64,000 nucleotides of DNA. Source: Metabacillus litoralis. Lineage in GTDB: Bacteria > Bacillota > Bacilli > Bacillales > Bacillaceae. Made by a program: the position numbers and the translations under genes. Below are positions 53,286 through 60,681 of this stretch, piece by piece. Below the pieces are notes generated by a model, which was given only the letters and a program-made list of their open reading frames with translations, made no database searches and was not told the origin of the DNA. Position 1 is the first letter of the stretch; the number at the start of each line of letters is the position of its first letter. Location: NCBI RefSeq assembly GCF_003667825.1, contig NZ_CP033043.1, forward strand, positions 1,303,001 to 1,367,000, in the 5' to 3' direction.

Positions 53286-53436
53286 TGAGCGTATTATTAT
53301 CTATGTACATTATTCTTCATAAGTACATATAAAATAGTAACATTTTGGGCTTCCATAATCATTTTGAAATCAATCTTCATAATCTTTGCTCCAGAAATAA
53401 AGTATTAGCAGTACTTCATTACACATTTTAATACTT
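53286..53436 (-). pseudogene. Remnant of a toxin gene 5' end after lipoprotein copy 5
   Basis: On the minus strand the sequence after copy 5 reads ATGAATAGAAGTATTAAAAT and encodes MNRSIKMCNEV-like residues, matching the toxin start MNRGIKMSNEE. A short AT-rich piece that resembles toxin sequence follows, then the leader of copy 6. The toxin body is missing. Confidence 0.6.
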
Positions 53437-54084
53437 CTATTCATCTGTACTAAATTCTACTGACTTCATATAATGTAAAGCCTTCTTTTCTTCTTTTTTA
53501 ATATCAATATTACAGTTAGACTTGGTATTATCTAAACATTCAGCTGAAAATATATATTCTAATACTTTCTGATTACCTTTAGAAGTAATGTATCCAAAGA
53601 AAAAATATGCTATCGAGTCTTCAAAAACCTTTTCAGATTTCGCAAAGTAAATACGAGTTTTATTTGTTTCTATTTTTTCATATTCACCATCGTATCGAAC
53701 TGAATCACTTAAAATGCCTAGACTAGAATCAATTGCACTCTCACCGTATGTCGAATAAGTCGTGCTAAATGAGTAATCATAATTTTCTTTTTCATTTCTA
53801 TCATAAAAAATAATTTTTTCAAAACTATCTTTTGTTCTTTGATAGTATGGTGGACCATCTGTTACTGCATTTTCAGGCCAAAGCATCGAATATCCACCTG
53901 TTTTTGACTCGAATAAATAGTGACCATCTTCAACTTCCTCCGGAGAATCTAACAAACTACGAGTAAACTCATCCCGAAAAGCCGCTGTATTTGGTAATTC
54001 CTTAGAATCTGCTTCTTTTTTCATACTACATCCTCCTGTAAATACCACAGTAAAAATAAGGGCATAAATTAGCCATGATCGCAT
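53437..54084 (-). CDS. Lipoprotein, probable immunity family (copy 5)
   Basis: This is a 215-residue lipoprotein, the closest relative of copy 7 (SKTGGYSMLWPENAVTDGPPYYQ; FSTTYSTYGESAIDSSLGIL). The leader is MRSWLIYALIFTVVFTGGC. The cysteine pair reads AECLDNTKSNCNID. The first residues of the frame upstream of 54084 are an untranslated extension; AAAGGGGTCACACTA precedes the chosen ATG. Confidence 0.75.
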   Translation of the reverse strand: MRSWLIYALIFTVVFTGGCSMKKEADSKELPNTAAFRDEFTRSLLDSPEEVEDGHYLFESKTGGYSMLWPENAVTDGPPYYQRTKDSFEKIIFYDRNEKENYDYSFSTTYSTYGESAIDSSLGILSDSVRYDGEYEKIETNKTRIYFAKSEKVFEDSIAYFFFGYITSKGNQKVLEYIFSAECLDNTKSNCNIDIKKEEKKALHYMKSVEFSTDE

Positions 54085-54232
54085 TAGTGTGACCCCTTTC
54101 AATTTCCTTGAACACTTCATTATTACCATATTTTTACATATAACTTCAATACCATATTTATTTAATTTAGGTAAATTGTGGTGAATATTTATTATTTCTC
54201 ATTGTACATATTAACCCTTGTTTAAGAATATT

Positions 54233-54880
54233 TTAATCTATAAATTCTACATTTTTCATTAACATCAGTGCTCGTTTTTCTTCATTTTCTAGGTTTATTT
54301 TACAATCTTTATGTTTGGCATCTAAACATCTGACTGAATATATGTATTCAAGCCCTTTACCACTTGATCTATCTTTTATATAACTAAAAAAGAGATTAAA
54401 TGTCACTTTATTATTATCTGTTTGAACAAGATCCTCAGTTTTCGCATAGTATATTATTTTATCATTATTCTTTATTTCTCTATATTCGCCATCATAACCT
54501 ATATAATTAGACAATACTTTTAGACTTGCATTTAATAACAAGTCCGTTTCGCCTCTATTTTCAAAGGTAGTTGTTATTTCATTACTATAATTTTTTTCTT
54601 CATCACTTTCTTCGAAAATAAAACGTTCATAGTTTTGGCCATTGTTGTCATAATATTGTTTGGTTGCATTTTCAGGCCAAAACATGTTGTATTCTTTAGT
54701 ATTTGACTTAAATAAATAATATCCGGCCTTAACTTCATTTGATGATTCTAATAATTCTCTTGTTGAGGTATCTTGAAACGCCTCTGTATTTGGTACCTTA
54801 GAATCCGGTTCTTTTTTCATACTACATCCTCCGGTAAATACCAGAGTAAAAATAAGGGCATAAATTAGCCATGATCGCAT
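54233..54880 (-). CDS. Lipoprotein, probable immunity family (copy 4, most diverged)
   Basis: This is a 215-residue lipoprotein with the shared leader, but a one-residue-shorter linker (KKEPDSKVPNTEAF) and a strongly diverged body (NTKEYNMFWPENATKQYYDNNG; TTFENRGETDLLLNASLKVL). The cysteine pair is VRCLDAKHKDCKIN. The open frame extends upstream to 54967 through a piece of a degraded toxin gene (MLFKSEDLMI), so the ATG at 54880, after a CTTTT/GGAGT-like site, is the real start. Confidence 0.72.
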   Translation of the reverse strand: MRSWLIYALIFTLVFTGGCSMKKEPDSKVPNTEAFQDTSTRELLESSNEVKAGYYLFKSNTKEYNMFWPENATKQYYDNNGQNYERFIFEESDEEKNYSNEITTTFENRGETDLLLNASLKVLSNYIGYDGEYREIKNNDKIIYYAKTEDLVQTDNNKVTFNLFFSYIKDRSSGKGLEYIYSVRCLDAKHKDCKINLENEEKRALMLMKNVEFID

Positions 54881-54939
54881 TAGTGTGACTCCTTTTCGAT
54901 TTCCTTGAAACACTCCATTATGATTATATTTTCCAAGAA

Positions 54940-55175
54940 TCATTAGATCTTCACTTTTAAAGAGCATAATCGTTCCATCAAAGCCACTATCTATATTAAT
55001 TTTCCTATGTTTTTTAGGACGATAAATGGAAACATTTGTTGCTAGCTCTACTCAGTTTCTTCAAAATAATACGCTTTATTTCACTTTCTAGTTCGATTTC
55101 GTTTAGATTTTCATATTCTAAATTCATAATTCTAGGTCTAAGAATATTAGTGTTAAACAATTCTTCATTATTCAT
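54940..55175 (-). pseudogene. Toxin gene 5' remnant between lipoprotein copies 3 and 4
   Basis: The ATG at 55175 opens a frame MNNEELFNTNILRPRIMNLE, aligned with the toxin start MSNEELLNSDILRARIMDLE. After about 40 codons (EIKRI) the frame shifts, and a second piece reads KHRKINIDSGFDGTIMLFKSE, matching toxin residues 60-80. It then breaks into the leader region of copy 4. The lipase active site is lost. Confidence 0.85.
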
Positions 55176-55179
55176 TTTT

Positions 55180-55845
55180 TCACCTACTTTCCTCAACATC
55201 AAAAGTAACATTTTTCATATAATTTAATGCCTTTTCTTCTTGTTCGCTAACATTTATGTTACAATTTCCGTTCGACTCATCTAAGCATTTAGCGATATAA
55301 ACATATTCTAATCCCTTTTGACTTTCTTTAGAGACAATATAACTGAAAAAACGATAGGAAGTTGTACTCCTTCCTTCAGCTTCGAGTTTTTTCTGGGATT
55401 TAGCATAATAAATTCGAGTTTTACTTGTTTCAATTTTTTGAAACTCGCCATTGTATCCTATTGAAGAGCTTAAAAGACTTAAGCTAGAATCAATTACACT
55501 ATCACCATAAGTTGTATATGTCGTACTAAAAGAATAATGATAATTTTCTATTTCATTTAGTTCATCAAATAAAATTTTTTCATAACCATCTTTATTTCTT
55601 TGATAAAAAGGAGGTCCGTCTGTTACTGCATTTTTAGGCCAAAGCATAGAATATCCACCTGTTTTTGACTTAAATAAGTAGTGTCCTTCTTTGACTTCCT
55701 CCGGAGAATCTAACAAACTACGAGTAAACTCATCCTGAAACGCAGCTGTAATTGGTAATTCCTTAGAATCTGCTTCTTTTTTCATACTACATCCTCCTGT
55801 AAATACCAGAGTAAAAATAAGGACATAAATTGGCCATGTTCGCAT
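55180..55845 (-). CDS. Lipoprotein, probable immunity family (copy 3)
   Basis: This is a 221-residue lipoprotein starting at 55845. Its leader is altered (MRTWPIYVLIFTLVFTGGC), and the linker reads ELPITAAF. The body keeps GGYSMLWPKNA, FSTTYTTYGDSVIDSSL and the cysteine pair AKCLDESNGNCNIN. It ends 5 bp before the start of the toxin 5' remnant, as copy 7 does with the intact toxin. The open frame upstream to 56073 is toxin remnant sequence. Confidence 0.75.
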   Translation of the reverse strand: MRTWPIYVLIFTLVFTGGCSMKKEADSKELPITAAFQDEFTRSLLDSPEEVKEGHYLFKSKTGGYSMLWPKNAVTDGPPFYQRNKDGYEKILFDELNEIENYHYSFSTTYTTYGDSVIDSSLSLLSSSIGYNGEFQKIETSKTRIYYAKSQKKLEAEGRSTTSYRFFSYIVSKESQKGLEYVYIAKCLDESNGNCNINVSEQEEKALNYMKNVTFDVEESR

Positions 55846-55919
55846 TAGTAGTGTGACCCCTTTCGATTTCCTTGAACATTCCATTATTATCATATTTTTA
55901 CAGATGGACATAATAAAGA

Positions 55920-56073
55920 ATTGGGACTTTTTAATCTTTATAAGGAATTTTATCGAGTAACTTATGCAATCCAGAAAAAACCTCTTCGGTAGTGAGATGA
56001 TGAATGATTGTTTCGTCGCTAGTAATATTAGTATTGAGATTTCTTCATTGCTCTTCTTTACTCCCCTATCCAT
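55920..56073 (-). pseudogene. Internally deleted toxin remnant between lipoprotein copies 2 and 3
   Basis: The ATG at 56073 gives MDRGVKKSNEEISILILLA, matching the toxin start. In another frame TIIHHLTTEEVFSGLHKLL follows, matching toxin TTIHHLTAEE joined to IFSGIRELVDKIP. Most of the lipase domain is thus deleted. The start overlaps the end of copy 2 by 8 bp, the same overlap as at the intact toxin. Confidence 0.82.
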
Positions 56074-56725
56074 CTGTTCTGAATGTTACATTCTTCATTT
56101 GAATTAGTGCTTTCTCTTCCTCCACTTTTGGATCTATGTTACATACGCTATTTAGTTCAGCAAAACAATTTGCTGTAAATATATATTCGATTCCTTTTTT
56201 ACTATCTTTTGAGACGATATAACTAAAGTAATTGTATGAAGTTACCATTTCATTTTCTGTTCCAATTTTATCTTCAAGTTTTGCATAGTAAATGATAGTT
56301 TTGTCTGTTTGTATTATTTCATATTGTCCATTGTATCCAACTGAAGCACTTAGCATATTTAAACTAGTCCCAATTAGACTTTCACCGTAGGTTGTATATG
56401 TTGTACTGAAGGCATAATTATAATTTTCTTCTTCATCTATTTCAGAAAATAAGATTTTTTCAAAACCATTTTTGTTCCTTTGATAAAATGGAGGTCCATC
56501 CGTTGTTGCATTTTTGGGCCAAAGCATAGAATATCCACCTGTTTTTGACTTAAATAAGTAGTATCCTTCTTTGACTTCCTTCGGTGAATCTAACAAACTA
56601 CGAGTAAATTCATCCTGAAATGCTGCTGTATTTGGTAATTCCTTAGAATCTGCTTCTTTTTTCATGCTACATCCTCCTGTAAATACCAGATTAAAAATAA
56701 GGGCATAAATTAGCCATGATCGCAT
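56066..56725 (-). CDS. Lipoprotein, probable immunity family (copy 2)
   Basis: This is a 219-residue lipoprotein with the leader MRSWLIYALIFNLVFTGGC. The body has GGYSMLWPKNATTDGPPFYQ, FSTTYTTYGESLIGTSLNML and the cysteine pair ANCFAELNSVCNID. The stop overlaps the start of a toxin remnant by 8 bp. The start follows AAAGGGGTCACACTA. Confidence 0.75.
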   Translation of the reverse strand: MRSWLIYALIFNLVFTGGCSMKKEADSKELPNTAAFQDEFTRSLLDSPKEVKEGYYLFKSKTGGYSMLWPKNATTDGPPFYQRNKNGFEKILFSEIDEEENYNYAFSTTYTTYGESLIGTSLNMLSASVGYNGQYEIIQTDKTIIYYAKLEDKIGTENEMVTSYNYFSYIVSKDSKKGIEYIFTANCFAELNSVCNIDPKVEEEKALIQMKNVTFRTDG

Positions 56726-56761
56726 TAGTGTGACCCCTTTCGCTTTCTTCGAACACTCCAT

Positions 56762-56818
56762 TTTTCATCATGGTTAAAGATGCTTACAATAAGAAATGGC
56801 ATTCTCATTTTGGTACTT
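56762..56818 (-). pseudogene. Minimal toxin start remnant after lipoprotein copy 1
   Basis: Directly after copy 1 the minus strand reads ATAAATAGAAGTACCAAAAT and encodes (I)NRSTKMR-like residues, matching MNRGIKMSN at the toxin start. Only a few codons survive before the leader of copy 2. The assignment rests on position and short similarity. Confidence 0.45.
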
Positions 56819-57466
56819 CTATTTATCCGTATTAAATTTTACTGATTTCATATAATGTAAAGCTTTGTCTTCTTCTTTTTCAATATCTATATCACAATTA
56901 GACTGAGACTCATCCAAGCATTGCGCTGAATAAACAAATTCTACCCCTCTCTGACTTCCTTTCGAAGCAATGTAAGAAAAGAATCTGTAAGATGTAGAAT
57001 TTGTTAATTTTGCTTGGGATCTCGCAAAGTAAATACGAGTATTTTCTGTTTCTATTTTTTCATATTCTCCATTGTAACGAACTGAATCACTCAAAATACC
57101 TAGGCTGGATTCAATTACACTTTCGCCATATGTTGAATATGTACTACTAAATGAATATCTATAATTTCCTTTTTCATTTGTTTCATAAAAAATAATTTTT
57201 TCAAAGCTATCTTTTGTTCTTTGATAGAATGGTGGTCCGTCTGTTACCGCATTTTTAGGCCAAAGCATAGAATATCCACCTGTTTTTGACTCGAATAAAT
57301 AGTGTCCATCTTCAACTTCCTCCGGAGAATCTAACAAACTACGAGTAAATTCATCCTGAAATGCTGCTGTATTTGGTAATTCCTTAGAATCTGCTTCTTT
57401 TTTCATACTACATCCTCCTGTAAATACCAGGGTACATACTAGGACATATATTACTAGTGATCGCAT
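56819..57466 (-). CDS. Lipoprotein, probable immunity family (copy 1, first in the array)
   Basis: This is a 215-residue lipoprotein with a variant leader (MRSLVIYVLVCTLVFTGGC) and then the common KKEADSKELPNTAAFQDEF. The body is close to copies 5 and 7 (GGYSMLWPKNAVTDGPPFYQ; FSSTYSTYGESVIESSLGIL), with the cysteine pair AQCLDESQSNCDID. The array promoter probably lies in the 57500-57700 gap. The start follows AAAGGGGAACCCTCAA. Confidence 0.75.
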   Translation of the reverse strand: MRSLVIYVLVCTLVFTGGCSMKKEADSKELPNTAAFQDEFTRSLLDSPEEVEDGHYLFESKTGGYSMLWPKNAVTDGPPFYQRTKDSFEKIIFYETNEKGNYRYSFSSTYSTYGESVIESSLGILSDSVRYNGEYEKIETENTRIYFARSQAKLTNSTSYRFFSYIASKGSQRGVEFVYSAQCLDESQSNCDIDIEKEEDKALHYMKSVKFNTDK

Positions 57467-57731
57467 TTGAGGGTTCCCCTTTCCCTTGAACACTCCATTA
57501 TTATCATATTTTTCCAGAAGGATACAATATAGAAATGGATTTCCTGAAAAATAGGGAATAATATACTATTCGTAATATTGGTGCCAAGTACCGTATGTAA
57601 TTCTTTTTAACTAGTGCGAGCATGAATGTCTACATCTACATTTATTTATATAGCCAAAGGAATACACCTCTTTTGTCGTACAGAGTTTTATCCTGTCTAC
57701 TCATCACCTAAATGAATACCCCTAAATCTAC

Positions 57732-57763
57732 AAAAAAAGAGCAACTATCATAGTTACTCTTTT
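57732..57763 (-). terminator. Intrinsic terminator of the GntR/ABC operon
   Basis: AAGAGTAACTA and TAGTTGCTCTT pair on the minus strand, followed by TTTTTTT. Confidence 0.85.
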
Positions 57764-57771
57764 GACCCTTG

Positions 57772-58644
57772 TTATTTTTCTAAAATATATTCAACGATTT
57801 CTTCGAGGGTTAACCGGTCCATGTGATGAACAGAAATGTCGTTTCTTGTTAAATCACTTTCTAGGCTAAGAAAATGGTTCGTTACCACTTCAATTGATGT
57901 GCTATTAATCGTGTTCACACTCACAATATGAGGATGATTTTTCAACTCATTTGGTAGTTCAGTAACCCACACTCTCGCCCATTTGTCATGAATTTCATCT
58001 TTTTCAAAAGAATGAAGAATGTTTCCTTTTTCTACTATTGTAATATAATCACAGATTTGTCTTACATCGTCCATATTGTGAGTTGCCAAAACAATGCTTT
58101 TCTCTCCGTCCTCCATATAGTGAATCAAATCTTCTTTTAGCTTTCTTTGTGACACAATATCAAGGTTTGCTGAAGGTTCGTCTAATAAAAGGATATCTGG
58201 GTTATGACAGATTGAAAATACAAATTCTATTTTCTTTTTCGTCCCTTTCGAACATTTACCATATTTCTCATTTTCGTTAATGTTATATCTGTTGATGAAA
58301 TGAGAATAACGGTCATGATCCCAATTTGGATACCAACGAGAAACCAGTTTGGCAAGATCTTTCACTTTATGCGAGGAGAATGGATCAAATAAATCACCTG
58401 TGTACCCTATTCTTCTCTTTAGTTCAGCTTCATTTTCGATCATTTTTTCTCCAAAAACAGTGATCGTACCTGCTTCTTTTTGCAAAATATTCATTAGCAA
58501 TCTAAAAAATGTGCTCTTACCGGATCCATTTCCACCTAATAACGCCACAGCTGTTCCTTTTTCCAAGCTGAAATTAAGAGGACCTAGCTTAAAATGTTTA
58601 AACTTCTTTTCTAATCCTTTTACTTCTAAAACTGAGGTATTCAT
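57772..58644 (-). CDS. ABC transporter ATP-binding protein (YtrB-like)
   Basis: This is a 290-residue ABC ATPase. Walker A is LGGNGSGKST (about 35-44). The signature is unusual (YGKCSKGTKKKIEFV, with CSKGT instead of LSGGQ), as in the YtrB/EcsA-like subgroup. Walker B is ILLLDEPSANLD and the switch His is ATHNMDD. A C-terminal extension (230-290) is typical of the subgroup. It is the last gene of permease-gntR-ATPase, 15 bp after the GntR gene. Confidence 0.9.
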   Translation of the reverse strand: MNTSVLEVKGLEKKFKHFKLGPLNFSLEKGTAVALLGGNGSGKSTFFRLLMNILQKEAGTITVFGEKMIENEAELKRRIGYTGDLFDPFSSHKVKDLAKLVSRWYPNWDHDRYSHFINRYNINENEKYGKCSKGTKKKIEFVFSICHNPDILLLDEPSANLDIVSQRKLKEDLIHYMEDGEKSIVLATHNMDDVRQICDYITIVEKGNILHSFEKDEIHDKWARVWVTELPNELKNHPHIVSVNTINSTSIEVVTNHFLSLESDLTRNDISVHHMDRLTLEEIVEYILEK

Positions 58645-58659
58645 CTTTCATTCCCCCAT

Positions 58660-59040
58660 CTAAAAATCTTTTAACACATCTTCAAAAATAACCCGAAGCT
58701 CTTCCTTTGTTGCCCCTAATTGCATTCCTTGTTCGATTGCTTTCTGTAGTGCGTCATAGACAACTTTTTCCTTTGTTTCTTTTTTATGTGGTTCCTCTAT
58801 TTCTCTAACAAACGTCCCTTTACCCTGGACAGTTTTAATATATCCACTTGTTTCAAGGTTTTGGTAGGCTCTTCTTGTTGTAATCACACTGCATGATAGG
58901 TCACCGGCCAATACTCTAATAGATGGCAGAGGAGTCCCAGGTGGTAGCTGGCCACCAACAATTAATGTTTTTAGCTGGTATTCGATTTGATGATAAATGG
59001 GCTCTCGACTATCCTCTGATACACGAATAGGAAGCTTCAT
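58660..59040 (-). CDS. GntR-family regulator, YtrA-like
   Basis: This is a 126-residue short GntR protein. The winged helix (about 10-75, EPIYHQIEYQLKTLIVGGQLPPGTPLPSIRVLAGDLSCS in outline, then GYIKTVQGKGTFV) is followed by only about 45 residues of helix, as in the YtrA subfamily. It is in an ABC operon, which is the usual setting for these regulators, which respond to cell-wall antibiotics in B. subtilis. It starts after TGGAGGAG. Confidence 0.9.
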   Translation of the reverse strand: MKLPIRVSEDSREPIYHQIEYQLKTLIVGGQLPPGTPLPSIRVLAGDLSCSVITTRRAYQNLETSGYIKTVQGKGTFVREIEEPHKKETKEKVVYDALQKAIEQGMQLGATKEELRVIFEDVLKDF

Positions 59041-59054
59041 GCTACTCCTCCATC

Positions 59055-59801
59055 CTATAAATAATCCTTAGTAGATAAGCGTTTTGTTAACAAAGTATGC
59101 CATAAAACGCAACCTACCATTCCAATGATAAGAAAGAGAAAGGCAATTGGCCAACCAATATTGATTGAGAGGAGGATGGTGTATTCAACAATTCCTTTTT
59201 CAACAAATGAATAAAAAAGATAAAAGACAAATACTAGTAGAAAGATTAAGATATAAGGAAAAAGATGCAGCACCTTTCCATTAGTACCATACTCCAAATA
59301 AGTGTGAGCTCCTCCTAAAGACAGAGCATAGCCTAACCAAATGACGATAAATACAAGGTATTCACTTATAGTGAGATACTCAAATAAACGATCTGGCAGT
59401 AAAAACGTAATCGTCGTATAAAATACGATGCTCAGCAGAAATAACGTCATAAGCATCAAAATCGTCCGACTTAAAGCAAGAACCTTAATTGGAATTGGAA
59501 GAGAACGATAAACAGCCATGCGCTTACTAAAAGGATCTTCTTTGATTGTCTTATAGTTCAAATATGGCCCAGACATAAAGATCGTTGCTAATACTGGTGT
59601 AAACACAATAAACATAAAATCACTAAGAAAAAATCTGTCATTCATTCTTTCGATATCCAGTACATTCATAATCGATTGTTCTAGACTAAGAGATGATATA
59701 CCCGCGAATAGGATAGTGGCTAAAATGGAAGCTCCTAGCTGAAGCTTATTAAACTGAAATTCTTTAAGAGCTAGCCAAAGGGCATCTTTAAACAATTTCA
59801 T
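59055..59801 (-). CDS. ABC-2 type permease of the GntR-linked exporter
   Basis: This is a 248-residue membrane protein with six hydrophobic segments (about 20-38, 55-75, 100-128, 138-158, 172-195 and 210-235). It starts MKLFKDALWLALKEFQFNK, as ABC-2 permeases often do. It is the first gene of the operon, followed within 15 bp by the GntR gene. With the ATPase it should form one export complex with unknown cargo. Confidence 0.82.
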   Translation of the reverse strand: MKLFKDALWLALKEFQFNKLQLGASILATILFAGISSLSLEQSIMNVLDIERMNDRFFLSDFMFIVFTPVLATIFMSGPYLNYKTIKEDPFSKRMAVYRSLPIPIKVLALSRTILMLMTLFLLSIVFYTTITFLLPDRLFEYLTISEYLVFIVIWLGYALSLGGAHTYLEYGTNGKVLHLFPYILIFLLVFVFYLFYSFVEKGIVEYTILLSINIGWPIAFLFLIIGMVGCVLWHTLLTKRLSTKDYL

Positions 59802-59825
59802 CTCTCCTTTCTATCAAATTACAAA

Positions 59826-60326
59826 TCAATTTTTCTCAATTAACTCTTTAAAAAAGCCTTTGTCCTCATAGCCTAAGAAATCTACACCAAAATGAGATAA
59901 TACCGCAAACACTATGCCCCACACGACAATACTAGCAACCATCCAGATCGACGTTTTTTTCTTTGTCCCACCAAATGAAAGACTCATAAAAGCAGTTAGG
60001 TGACTTCCAACAAATAATGGCCCAATGAAGGCTAAACCAGGTAAACCGTATTTTTTCCATAAACTTTGAGCACGTAATGCCCTTTTACTTGGATTTTTCT
60101 CCTCACCTTCACCTTTTCTTTTTCTTCTCCACTCTTTAATTTTGTTCACAAAAAGGATGAGCAATAAAACTGTTAAGATGTTACCGAATAATGCGATTAA
60201 TATGGAAGGCACTGCTGGTAATCCAGCGATAATCGCTAACGCAATCACTCCGTACCCTTCAAAAAATGGGACTGCAGCCAATACAAAAACGACTAAATAT
60301 GCCCAAAGCAACTCCATGAATTCCAT
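59826..60326 (-). CDS. Small multi-drug export family membrane protein
   Basis: This is a 166-residue protein with about four helices. Family blocks: AAVPFFEGYGVIALAIIAGLP (about 16-36), FGNILTVLLLILFVNKIKEW and GLPGLAFIGPLFVGSHLTAFMSLSFGGTKKK, typical of PF06695-type proteins. The start at 60326 follows GGGGGATTTTTTATT. Despite the family name, drug transport has not been shown widely. It lies 24 bp before the ABC operon, so the genes could be co-transcribed. Confidence 0.82.
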   Translation of the reverse strand: MEFMELLWAYLVVFVLAAVPFFEGYGVIALAIIAGLPAVPSILIALFGNILTVLLLILFVNKIKEWRRKRKGEGEEKNPSKRALRAQSLWKKYGLPGLAFIGPLFVGSHLTAFMSLSFGGTKKKTSIWMVASIVVWGIVFAVLSHFGVDFLGYEDKGFFKELIEKN

Positions 60327-60412
60327 AATAAAAAATCCCCCAATACTGTTATGGTGTGTATATCTATATATACACTTTAACACCACAACAAACAAAACAC
60401 AAGGAAAACCAG

Positions 60413-60433
60413 AGGGACAGGTCCCTTGTCCCT
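60413..60433. repeat. GGGACA dispersed palindrome
   Basis: AGGGACAGGTCCCTTGTCCC plus T, related to the elements at 26373, 45323 and 61897. Confidence 0.7.
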
Positions 60434-60576
60434 CAATCTATATGAACTCTGAACGCCAGATTCTCTTCAAACATCTCTTCTTACAATTATTTAACATCGC
60501 AAAAAAATCTAGAAGAAGCTAATATCGTCCTTAAGTTAAATTTTCACAGTTAAACACTTTATACACCATCTATTAA

Positions 60577-60619
60577 TAAAAAAAGCTTCCTAAATGTCTA
60601 GTTCCCATTTAGAAAGCTT
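60577..60619 (-). terminator. Intrinsic terminator of the GH88 gene
   Basis: AAGCTTTCTAAATG and CATTTAGGAAGCTT pair on the minus strand, followed by TTTTTT. Confidence 0.85.
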
Positions 60620-60681
60620 CATAATTTCATAATCTTTTAAAAGGTTCGGACTTTCCCTCTACTATACACAACTTTCAACCT

